Assembly (NCBI RefSeq): GCF_026342035.1
Contig: NZ_JAPENM010000001.1
Span: forward strand, 186,001 to 250,000
Source: Aldersonia sp. NBC_00410
GTDB lineage: Bacteria > Actinomycetota > Actinomycetes > Mycobacteriales > Mycobacteriaceae
Length of the DNA stretch: 64,000 nucleotides
Direction of reading: 5' to 3'
Shown: positions 57,650 to 64,000 of the stretch, in pieces
Numbering within the stretch: position 1 is the stretch's first letter
Layout: every line of letters begins with the position of its first letter
Translations under genes and position numbers: made by a program
Notes under the pieces: generated by a model
Seen by the model: the letters and a program-made list of their open reading frames with translations, nothing else
What the model was told of the DNA's origin: nothing
The model's database searches: none

Positions 57650-58540
57650 GTGGACAGCGAACTTCGGAGCATCTTCGCCCAGGCCGGTGGTGCGGCGACC
57701 TATGCCGAACTAACTCGCGCCTGTTCTCGTAAACGGCTCCGCACCCTCGTCGCCTGCAATGAGGTCGCGAAGTTGTGGCACGGCATCTACGCGCCCAATC
57801 CGGTGACGCTGGAGCACCGCCTCGCCGGCGCGAGCCTGGCCTACGGTCGTCCGGTTACGGCCTGCCTTGGGACTGCCGCTCAACTGTTCGGCTTCTGCAC
57901 CGAGCCCGTGCCCGGCCTGCACATCCTCGATACCGAGGACGTGCATCCGCACGGACACCGGGGGCTCGTGGTCCATCAGCGGCTGGGCGCGCCGATCACG
58001 AAATTCGACGGACAATTGGTCACCGAACCCGCTTGGACCGCAATCGAATTCGCTCGGACTCTGCCGCGACCCCGCGCCCTCGCGACCATGGACGCGGCTC
58101 TTGCGACCGGACTCTGCGACCGGGACGCGCTGCGCGTAGCGGCGCGGCGCCAGGGTGGGCGGCGCGGCATCGTGGCGGTGCGGCAGCTCGTCGAGATCGC
58201 GGACGGCCGCGCGCAGTCACCCATGGAGTCCGAGACCAGGCTCGTTTTTGTCGATGCCGAACTCGAACCCGACCTACAGGTACCCGTCCTCGACGAAGCG
58301 GGAATCCCGCGGTTCTACCTGGACTTCGGTTGGCGGGAAGCCATGGTCGGCGTCGAGTACGACGGCGACGCGTTCCACAGCGATCCGCTCGCGGTGCGTC
58401 GCGACAAGGCCCGCATCGGCTGGATGCAGGACCGCGGCTGGCTGATCATCGTGGTCTCGGCCGACGATGTGCGACGCCGACCGGACGCGCTGGTGGCGAG
58501 GGTCCGACGCCAGCACGCTGCGCGTCGACCCGCGGCCTGA
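57650..58540 (+). CDS. AbiEi-like N-terminal plus DUF559 (Vsr-like nuclease) domain protein
   Basis: The 296-residue protein has an AbiEi/type IV antitoxin-like winged helix in the first 80 residues (AELTRACSRKRLRTLVACN, then KLWHGIYAPN) and a C-terminal DUF559 domain with the Vsr-like core FYLDFGWREAMVGVEYDGDAF followed by RRDKARIGWMQDRGWLIIVV. Catalytic Asp and Glu appear in place. No AbiEii toxin gene is next to it. It is an orphan flanked by REP-like clusters C and D. The GTG start lacks a good ribosome binding site. Confidence 0.72.
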   Translation: MDSELRSIFAQAGGAATYAELTRACSRKRLRTLVACNEVAKLWHGIYAPNPVTLEHRLAGASLAYGRPVTACLGTAAQLFGFCTEPVPGLHILDTEDVHPHGHRGLVVHQRLGAPITKFDGQLVTEPAWTAIEFARTLPRPRALATMDAALATGLCDRDALRVAARRQGGRRGIVAVRQLVEIADGRAQSPMESETRLVFVDAELEPDLQVPVLDEAGIPRFYLDFGWREAMVGVEYDGDAFHSDPLAVRRDKARIGWMQDRGWLIIVVSADDVRRRPDALVARVRRQHAARRPAA

Positions 58541-58558
58541 GCCGTCCCGCTCCCCTCC

Positions 58559-58642
58559 CGCGAGCCCGAACAAATGGCCCCCAAAACACCGCTCAGCAGG
58601 GCCATTTGCTCGTGATCACCGCGGAGTAGGGGCGGCCATTTG
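58559..58642. repeat. REP-like repeat cluster D, interrupted by the IS element
   Basis: Units read CGAGCCCGAACAAATGGCCC, then GGGCCATTTGCTCGTGATCA, then GGCGGCCATTTG, which stops where the insertion sequence begins. The other half of the last unit, CTCGTGATCAC, lies at 59954-59964 on the far side of the element. Confidence 0.88.
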
Positions 58643-58653
58643 TTTCTCCTATG

Positions 58654-59712
58654 TCAAGCGGCTGCGGCGTGTTGCTCGGTGGGGATGGCGGGTTGGTGTT
58701 TGAGGGTTTGGTAGACGAGGCGGGCGAGTCGACGTTTGAGGCAGCGCAGCGCTTCGGCGTTGGAATCGCCGGTGGCGCGGCGTTTGTCGTAGTAGGCCTT
58801 GCCGGGGCCGGCCAGTTGTAGCTGGGTCACGGCAATGCGGTGCAGGGCGGCGTTGAGTTGGCGGTTGCCCGACCGGCACAGCCGCATGCGTCCGGCGGTG
58901 CGTCCGGACCAGACCGGGATGGGTGCGGTCCCGGTGTAGGCGGCGTATTTCGCTTCGTGGGCGAAGCGGTGTACCCCGGCGGTTTCGCCGTAGATCTTGG
59001 CCGCAGTCAATACCCCGCACCCGGGCAGGGCGAGCAGTTCGGGAGCCAAGGCCTGCATCCAGGCGGTGATCTCGTGTTCGAGGTCGTCGATGACCGGGGT
59101 GATCCGGTCGATGTCGGTGAGGATGTCACGGGCCAGGCGGGCATCGATCCCGGTCCGGTCGACCAGCCACTCCCGCAGTCCGGCTCGGGTGCCGGCGCGG
59201 TGCAGGGTGCGTGCGGGTGGGTCCGCGATCGGGTCGCCGGGCCCGAGCAGGTGCAGATGCCACCGTAACCGGTTGATCATGCGGGTCCGTTCGGCTACGA
59301 GGTCCTCACGCCGATCGACCAGCAGTTTCACCTCCCGCGCGGTCTCCTCGGGACGGGCGATCGGCAGGTCGGGCTCGCGTTGGGCCGCCCGTGCCACCGC
59401 GAGCGCGTCGATCGGGTCGGACTTGCCGCGCGAGCGGGCGGTGCGGCGTTGTTCGGCCATCAACTTGGCCGGTACCCGCACTACCGCCTGCCCCGCGGCC
59501 AACAGGTCGCGTTCCAGTCGTGCCGACATGGCCCGGCAGTCCTCGATCGCCCACCGCAGCTCGGTCCCGAACCGGTCGTGGGCCCAGCGCAGTGCTTTCG
59601 CGTGCCCTTTCGGGTCCGCGGTGACGGTGAGCTGCCCGAGCGGGCGGCCCAGATCGTCGACCGCGACGAAGGTGTGGGTGCGCTTGTGTACATCGGATCC
59701 AACTACAACCAT
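58654..59712 (-). CDS. IS110-family DEDD transposase (bridge-RNA-guided recombinase type)
   Basis: The 352-residue protein has a RuvC-like N-terminal domain with Asp7 (GSDVHKRTHTF), Glu57 (RWAIEDCRA), Asp99 and Asp102 (RGKSDPIDALAVARA). The C-terminal Transposase_20 domain has LPGCGVLTAAKIYGE and the likely nucleophile Ser269 in APIPVWSGRTAGR. All four acidic residues and the serine are present, so it may be active. ATG 59712 follows GGAGG with good spacing; the frame extends to 59793 without a better start. A DEDD-plus-serine protein would need the guide RNA encoded upstream. Confidence 0.9.
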   Translation of the reverse strand: MVVVGSDVHKRTHTFVAVDDLGRPLGQLTVTADPKGHAKALRWAHDRFGTELRWAIEDCRAMSARLERDLLAAGQAVVRVPAKLMAEQRRTARSRGKSDPIDALAVARAAQREPDLPIARPEETAREVKLLVDRREDLVAERTRMINRLRWHLHLLGPGDPIADPPARTLHRAGTRAGLREWLVDRTGIDARLARDILTDIDRITPVIDDLEHEITAWMQALAPELLALPGCGVLTAAKIYGETAGVHRFAHEAKYAAYTGTAPIPVWSGRTAGRMRLCRSGNRQLNAALHRIAVTQLQLAGPGKAYYDKRRATGDSNAEALRCLKRRLARLVYQTLKHQPAIPTEQHAAAA

Positions 59713-59764
59713 GGTGGTTGCCTCCTGCACTGAAGTGGCGGGGGGAATGGTTGGACCGGTCGGC

Positions 59765-59953
59765 GGACACATCTCAGTTGGGGGCGGTGTCACGCTCCTA
59801 TCAAGTCACGCCGGCCGGTTCCATCACATCCGGTGCCGGCAAAACAAATGCAAGCCAACCCGACACCCTCAGCGGCATCGTGATCATGAGCCAGACACCA
59901 GATGATCAGGACCCAACCACCGCAACAGCGGCACCACAAACGGTGACACTGAG
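59765..59953 (-). ncRNA. Predicted bridge (guide) RNA of the IS110 element
   Basis: The element's 5' non-coding end holds four guide-like segments in bridge-RNA order on the minus strand. TGATCACGA (59886-59878) equals the left target half. CATTTG (59850-59845) complements CAAATG of the right half. ATAGGAG (59801-59795) equals the element's 3' end. ACTGAG (59778-59773) complements its 5' end CTCAGT. GGTG/CACC and GGC/GCC segments (about 59899 and 59831) can close the target loop. The true RNA ends are unknown. Confidence 0.65.
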
Positions 59954-59969
59954 CTCGTGATCACTGCGG
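59954..59969. repeat. Right half of the REP-like unit split by the IS element
   Basis: CTCGTGATCACTGCGG continues the unit that stops at 58642 (GGCCATTTG). It is the right flank of the insertion site. Confidence 0.85.
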
Positions 59970-59981
59970 AAACAGCAGCTC

Positions 59982-60674
59982 CTACGACTCGAGCTTGTAC
60001 CCCAGCCCGCGCACGGTGACGATGTACTGCGGCCGGCCCGGATCCTCTTCGATCTTCGAGCGCAGCCGCTTGATGTGGACGTCGAGGGTCTTGGTGTCGC
60101 CCACGTAATCCGCGCCCCAGACCCGGTCGATCAGCTGGCCGCGGGTGAGCACCCGGCCGGTGTTGCGCAGCAGGTATTCGAGCAGGTCGAACTCCTTGAG
60201 CGGGAGCGTGACCTGCTGGCCCTTGACGTGCACGGTGTGCCGGTCGACGTCCATGCGCACCGGCCCGGCGTCGAGGACTCCGCTGTCGAGCGCGCCGCCA
60301 TCGAGATCGCCGTCGGGGCCGCGCCGCAGCACCGCGCGGATTCGCGCGATCAGCTCGCGTGCCGAGTACGGCTTGGTGACGTAGTCGTCGGCGCCGAGCT
60401 CGAGGCCCACCACCTTGTCGATCTCGCTGTCGCGCGCGGTCACCATGATGACCGGTACACCGGAGCGGGCCCGCAGCTGCTTGCACACCTCGGTGCCACT
60501 CATCCCGGGCAGCATCAGGTCGAGCAACACGATGTCGGCGCCGGAGCGGTCGAATTCGGCCAGCGCGGACGGGCCGTCGCCGACCACGGTCGCGTCGAAG
60601 CCCTCCCGGCGCAGCAGAAACGCCAACGGATCGGCAAGCGACTCTTCGTCCTCGACGATCAACACGCTGGTCAA
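59982..60674 (-). CDS. regX3: Response regulator RegX3
   Basis: The 230-residue OmpR/PhoB-type regulator has a receiver with the phosphoacceptor Asp in IVLLDLMLPGMSG and the switch Lys in DDYVTKPYSARELIARI. The winged-helix DNA-binding domain includes LTRGQLIDRVWG and TVRGLGYKLES. The start is a TTG at 60674 with GGAGG six bases upstream, giving LTSVLIVEDEES, close to M. tuberculosis RegX3. It controls the phosphate-starvation response. The TTG overlaps the senX3 stop (TTGA). Confidence 0.94.
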   Translation of the reverse strand: MTSVLIVEDEESLADPLAFLLRREGFDATVVGDGPSALAEFDRSGADIVLLDLMLPGMSGTEVCKQLRARSGVPVIMVTARDSEIDKVVGLELGADDYVTKPYSARELIARIRAVLRRGPDGDLDGGALDSGVLDAGPVRMDVDRHTVHVKGQQVTLPLKEFDLLEYLLRNTGRVLTRGQLIDRVWGADYVGDTKTLDVHIKRLRSKIEEDPGRPQYIVTVRGLGYKLES

Positions 60675-61936
60675 ACTGTTGCCTCCACGACTCGATCGGT
60701 CCGGGCCGATGCCGGAGCGTGCACATTGTCGATCTGTACCGGCTTGGGATGCGCGACGTAGTCGGGCCACAGCGGCAATTCGCTCAGCGGCACCTTCACA
60801 TCGACGTCCTCGTAGGCCGGAATGCGAATGGTGAACGTCGACCCGACACTGGGCTTGCTCCACAAGTCGATCTCGCCGTTGTGGTTGGCCGCGACATGCT
60901 TGACGATCGCCAGCCCGAGCCCGGTGCCGCCGGTCGAGCGCGAGCGCGCCTTGTCGACCCGGAAGAACCGCTCGAACACGCGCTCCTGGTCGTCCTTCGC
61001 GATCCCGATCCCGCGGTCGGTGACGGCGATGGACACCTTGCCATCGCGCATGGCGCGGCTCACCGATACCCGTGAACCGGCGGGCGAGTAGGCGATGGCG
61101 TTCTCCACCAGATTGGTCAACGCGGTGAGCAGCAGCGATCGGTCGCCGGTGACTTCGAGCCCGCTCGGCCGGTCGGTGATGACGGTGATGTTCGCGGTCT
61201 CCGCGGAGATCCGGGACCGGACCACGGTCTCGGCGATGAGCTCGTCGACGTCGACGACCGCCATTTCGGGGAGCTTCTCTGCGCCCTGCAGCCGGGACAG
61301 CGAGATCAGTTCCTTGACCATGTTGCCGAGCCGGTTCGATTCCGAGAGCACCTTGGCGCCGAAGTGCCGGACGGCGTCGGGGTCGTCGGCGGATTCGAGC
61401 AGGGCCTCTGCGAGCAGACTCATCGCGCCCATCGGAGTCTTGAGTTCGTGACTGACGTTGGCGACGAAATCGCGGCGTGTCGCCTCCATCCGGACAAGTT
61501 CGGAATCGTCGTCGGCGAAGACCAGCACCAGGTTGCTGTCGTATTGGGTGAGCATTCGGGCCGCGCCGTGCACCGAAATGTTTTCCCGGGTCGGGCCGTA
61601 CTCGTGCGCGCTCAAGTCGCATTCGGCGCGTTCACCGTTGCGCAGGGTCGATTCCACCGCCACCCAGGCGCGGTCGTCGAGCCGTCCGCTGTCGTCGACG
61701 AGCCCGAACTCGACGGCACGCGGGTTGTAGAGCAACACGTCGCGGTGTTCGTCCACCACCGCGATACCGGTCGGTGCAGAGCGCAGGATGTGGTCGAGCA
61801 CCTGGGCGACAGTCATGCCCGCTTCGACGGTGCATCGCCGCGAGCGCCGATCGCGCCAGAAGGGCACGACGACGGCACCGGCGACAAAGCACATGACCGC
61901 ACCCGCGACCATGGCCAGTATCTGAACAGTGCCCAC
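60671..61936 (-). CDS. senX3: Sensor histidine kinase SenX3
   Basis: The 421-residue kinase has an N-terminal membrane helix (about residues 4-26), a PAS-like domain with GIAVVDEHRDVLLYNPRA, the phosphorylated His in FVANVSHELKTPMGAM, and ATPase boxes NLVENAIAYSP, DRGIGIAKDD and GGTGLGLAIVKH. With RegX3 it senses low phosphate, probably through the PstSCAB/PhoU system. There is no long spacer between the genes, unlike the repeat-filled gap of M. tuberculosis. Confidence 0.94.
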   Translation of the reverse strand: MGTVQILAMVAGAVMCFVAGAVVVPFWRDRRSRRCTVEAGMTVAQVLDHILRSAPTGIAVVDEHRDVLLYNPRAVEFGLVDDSGRLDDRAWVAVESTLRNGERAECDLSAHEYGPTRENISVHGAARMLTQYDSNLVLVFADDDSELVRMEATRRDFVANVSHELKTPMGAMSLLAEALLESADDPDAVRHFGAKVLSESNRLGNMVKELISLSRLQGAEKLPEMAVVDVDELIAETVVRSRISAETANITVITDRPSGLEVTGDRSLLLTALTNLVENAIAYSPAGSRVSVSRAMRDGKVSIAVTDRGIGIAKDDQERVFERFFRVDKARSRSTGGTGLGLAIVKHVAANHNGEIDLWSKPSVGSTFTIRIPAYEDVDVKVPLSELPLWPDYVAHPKPVQIDNVHAPASARTDRVVEATV

Positions 61937-62030
61937 GCCGCAATCGTACGGTCACCGACGCTTCGGTAAACCCACAGACTGCAAAGGGCGGGCATCGTCA
62001 CAGTCATTCCGAAACAGTATTCCGCTGTCG

Positions 62031-62048
62031 TTAACCCGCCGTTCGCCC
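62031..62048. promoter_or_regulatory. PHO/RegX3-type direct repeat upstream of senX3
   Basis: GTTAACC-cgcc-GTTCGCC is a direct repeat with an 11-bp period. It matches the actinobacterial PHO box (GTTCACC repeated every 11 bp) and lies about 95 bp upstream of the senX3 start. It is probably an autoregulatory RegX3 site. Confidence 0.5.
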
Positions 62049-62074
62049 AACAGCGGCGGTGACCGAGCCTCGCC

Positions 62075-62818
62075 CTACTTCGACGCGCCCTGACTCGCGA
62101 CCGCGGCAGCACCCGCAGCGGCCGCCTCCGGATCCAGGTACGCCGACGGCCCGAGCGGTTTCAGATCGTCGTCGAGGTCGTAGCGCAGCGGAATCCCGGT
62201 GGGGATGTTCAGCCCGGCGATGTCGTCGTCGGAGATCCCGTCGAGGTGCTTGACCAGCGCGCGCAGCGAGTTGCCGTGTGCCGCGATCAGCACGGTCTTG
62301 CCGGACAGCAGCTCCTTGGAGATCGTCGACTCCCAGTACGGCACCATCCGCGCGACGACGTCCTGCAGGCATTCGGTGCGCGGCACGTCGATACCGGCGT
62401 AGCGCGGGTCGCTGTCCTGGCTGTACTTGCTGCCCAGTTCGATCTCCGGCGGCGGGGTGTCGTAGCTGCGCCGCCAGAGCATGAACTGCTCGTCGCCGTA
62501 CTCGTCCCGGATCTGCGCCTTGTTCTTGCCCTGCAGCGCGCCGTAATGCCGCTCGTTGAGCCGCCAGTCACGCACCACCGGGATCCAGTGCCGATCCGCG
62601 GCATCGAGCGCGATATTCGCGGTGCTGATCGCGCGACGGAGCACGGAGGTGTAGACGATGTCGGGCAGGATGCCGTGCTCGGCGAGCAGCGTTCCCGCAC
62701 GCTTACCCTCCGCGACACCCTTGTCGGTGAGGTGCACGTCCACCCAGCCGGTGAACAGGTTCATCGCGTTCCATTCGCTCTCGCCGTGGCGGAGCAGGAC
62801 CAGGGTTCCGGTGCTCAT
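62075..62818 (-). CDS. gpmA: 2,3-Bisphosphoglycerate-dependent phosphoglycerate mutase GpmA
   Basis: The 247-residue glycolytic mutase has the phosphohistidine motif [12 protein letters not shown] at the N terminus, [14 protein letters not shown] and the second histidine [14 protein letters not shown]. This is the full-length glycolytic form, distinct from the phosphatase-like homologue ending at 30170. ATG 62818 is chosen; ATG 62827 adds three residues. It precedes senX3 as gpm1 does in M. tuberculosis. Confidence 0.94.
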   Translation of the reverse strand: MSTGTLVLLRHGESEWNAMNLFTGWVDVHLTDKGVAEGKRAGTLLAEHGILPDIVYTSVLRRAISTANIALDAADRHWIPVVRDWRLNERHYGALQGKNKAQIRDEYGDEQFMLWRRSYDTPPPEIELGSKYSQDSDPRYAGIDVPRTECLQDVVARMVPYWESTISKELLSGKTVLIAAHGNSLRALVKHLDGISDDDIAGLNIPTGIPLRYDLDDDLKPLGPSAYLDPEAAAAGAAAVASQGASK

Positions 62819-62877
62819 GACGCCCATCTTTTCACGCAGCGCACAGGCGCGCCGACGGAACCCGGACCGCTTGCCGA

Positions 62878-63378
62878 TCAGTCGTCGTCGGAGTCCTCGA
62901 CGAGGTGCTCGAACGCCTTCAGGTTGGCCAGTGACTCACCCCGGGAGACTCGCCACTTCCATTCGCGCCGAATGGATTCCGCGAACCCGAGTTCGAGAAT
63001 CGTGTTGAAGTCGCCGTCCGCGGCCTCGAGTGTCTGGCCGAGCACGCGATCGATTTCGTCGGGGGTCACCGCATCGCTGGAGATCCGGCCGACGAGGTAG
63101 ATGTCGCCGATCTTGTCGATCGTGTAGTGCACGCCGTAGAGGCGGCGATTGCGGCGCAGCAGATACCGGTGCACACCGGCCTCGTTCTCGTCGGGATGAC
63201 GCGCCACGAACGCCTCGACCCGCACCCCGTGCGCGCCCACCGTGAGCAGACACGTCGTCTTCAGCTTGCGCTCGCCGGGCAGTTCGACGATGAAGTTGTC
63301 CTCGCCCTTTCGGGTGAACTCGAGTTCGCGTTCGGTCAGTGCGGCGTCGAGGATCTCGCGCGTGTGCTCGGCACTCAC
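62878..63378 (-). CDS. YbjN-domain protein (Rv0487-like)
   Basis: The 166-residue protein has a YbjN/type III secretion-chaperone-like fold with [20 protein letters not shown] and [18 protein letters not shown]. Such proteins often act as small chaperone-like factors; its partner is unknown. GTG 63378 gives [14 protein letters not shown]. It lies between mshA and gpmA, the order of Rv0486-Rv0487-Rv0489. Confidence 0.88.
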   Translation of the reverse strand: MSAEHTREILDAALTERELEFTRKGEDNFIVELPGERKLKTTCLLTVGAHGVRVEAFVARHPDENEAGVHRYLLRRNRRLYGVHYTIDKIGDIYLVGRISSDAVTPDEIDRVLGQTLEAADGDFNTILELGFAESIRREWKWRVSRGESLANLKAFEHLVEDSDDD

Positions 63379-63403
63379 GCGCGAGCCTCCGGCCGCTTGG
63401 TGC

Positions 63404-64000
63404 TCATGCACGCACCTCGGTGCGGCGCGGCGACCACTCGGCCGTGCCGCGGCTCGACCAGGCGAGCGCGGGCGCCTGTTCGACCGGTGCGGTATCGCCG
63501 GGGCGCTGCCGCGCGAGCGCAGCGGCGTAACTGGCCGCGAGGCCGTCGGCGGTCGCGTCCCAGGAGAATTCCGACGCGTGGCGATGGGCAGCGTCGCCCA
63601 TTTCACGCAACCGATCGGGTTCGCGGAGCAGCGCACCGAGCGCCGCCGCCCAGTCGTCGGTGCGGTGCCCCTGCACGAGCAGCCCCGTCTCGTGGTTGCG
63701 GACGGCGGTGCCGAGTCCGCCCACGTCGGCCGCGATGACCGGGGTGCCGCACGCCTGGGCCTCGATCGCGACGAGCCCGAAGGATTCGTTGTAGCTCGGG
63801 ACGGCGACCAGATCCGAGGCCCGATAGATCTCGACCAGTCGTTCCGGGGGCTGCGGCGGGAGGAAGCGAACCCGGTCGGCGATACCCAGTTCCGCGGCCA
63901 GGTCGATGAGCAGGTCGGGGCGTTCCAGCCCGGTCCCGGACGGCCCGCCGACGACGAGCACGCGCAGCCGCTGGTTTGGGTGGTCGGCGAGCAACCGGCC
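63404..64000 (-). CDS. mshA: D-inositol-3-phosphate glycosyltransferase MshA (partial)
   Basis: Only the C-terminal 198 or so residues are inside the window; the 5' end runs off the right edge. The GT-B C-terminal domain has LRVLVVGGPSGTGL and the EX7E motif in NESFGLVAIEAQACGTPV, followed by DVGGLGTAV. MshA adds GlcNAc to inositol phosphate as the first step of mycothiol synthesis, which fits an actinomycete. Position next to the YbjN gene supports the name. Confidence 0.9.
   Translation of the reverse strand, partial: GRLLADHPNQRLRVLVVGGPSGTGLERPDLLIDLAAELGIADRVRFLPPQPPERLVEIYRASDLVAVPSYNESFGLVAIEAQACGTPVIAADVGGLGTAVRNHETGLLVQGHRTDDWAAALGALLREPDRLREMGDAAHRHASEFSWDATADGLAASYAAALARQRPGDTAPVEQAPALAWSSRGTAEWSPRRTEVRA

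Larger units (their letters stand above)
58643..59953 (-). mobile_element. IS110-family insertion sequence, about 1311 bp
   Basis: The boundaries are deduced from the broken repeat: GGCCATTTG on the left and CTCGTGATCAC on the right rejoin into one repeat unit. The element contains one DEDD transposase gene. It has no terminal inverted repeats and no clear target duplication, as expected for IS110. The non-coding part is 241 bp before the gene (its left end) and only 11 bp after it, the layout of the IS110 subgroup rather than IS1111. One base at each edge is ambiguous. Confidence 0.88.

Noticed and set aside
58643-59953. IS1111 subgroup assignment or inverted-repeat transposon
   Set aside because: There is almost no sequence after the transposase gene, and no terminal inverted repeats were found; the long leader fits the IS110 subgroup.
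61937-62074. Repeat-filled spacer like the mycobacterial senX3-regX3 intergenic repeats
   Set aside because: Here senX3 and regX3 overlap by 4 bp, and the upstream gap shows no tandem unit apart from the PHO-like direct repeat.

Overview
The window is high-GC DNA from a mycolic-acid actinomycete. Gene content and order match the Mycobacterium tuberculosis stretch from about Rv0486 (mshA) to Rv0556, in inverted orientation. It also carries genes M. tuberculosis lacks, such as rex and an AfsR-like regulator, so Nocardia or a close relative is the best guess. Starts are ATG, GTG and once TTG. Many neighbouring genes overlap by 4 bp (ATGA, GTGA, TTGA), which indicates tight operons.

Layout. (1) 0.1-21 kb is a dispersed menaquinone region holding menD, menC, menB, menE and menA. 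It is interleaved with a siderophore-reductase gene behind an IdeR-type iron box, a lipocalin, a CYTH/CHAD protein, a PitA phosphate carrier with its small membrane partner and two DUF3349 genes, a DrrAB-type exporter, a secreted beta-propeller and a 1079-residue AfsR/SARP-like regulator. (2) 21-26 kb holds small regulators and membrane proteins: an HTH/ClpN pair behind twin operators, a Cds1-like PLP enzyme, a BldC-like protein, a PAP2 enzyme and a TetR regulator. (3) 26-32 kb is a leftward operon joining hemL, a phosphatase-fold protein and System II cytochrome c biogenesis (TlpA-like, CcdA, ResB, CcsB). (4) 32-35 kb has an acyl-CoA oxidase/dehydrogenase, a repeat cluster and the 3' scrap of a PQQ sugar dehydrogenase gene. 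(5) 35-43 kb is the leftward rex-hemA-hemC-cobA/hemD-hemB run, followed by small membrane genes and csoR. (6) 43-57 kb holds a glutaredoxin-like protein, an HAD hydrolase, an acyltransferase plus GT-C-like pair, Rv0502/Rv0501 homologues, ribosomal protein bS22, an excisionase-like HTH protein, proC, a MerR regulator with twin operators, and homologues of Rv0498-Rv0495c. (7) 57-60 kb is the only clearly mobile part: REP-like repeats around an AbiEi/DUF559-type gene and an IS110-family insertion sequence. (8) 60-64 kb carries senX3-regX3, gpmA, a YbjN protein and a partial mshA.

How it fits together: most genes serve respiration and its cofactors (menaquinone, heme, cytochrome c). The regulators whose sites can be read nearby sense iron (IdeR), NADH/NAD+ (Rex), copper (CsoR) and phosphate (SenX3-RegX3).

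Most notable finding: the IS110 element at about 58643-59953 sits inside one copy of an intergenic repeat family found in four clusters here. Its 5' non-coding end contains short segments matching both halves of the target and both ends of the element, in the 5'-to-3' order of a bridge (guide) RNA. No tRNA, rRNA, CRISPR array or prophage was seen. All calls are by eye from sequence; no database search was run.
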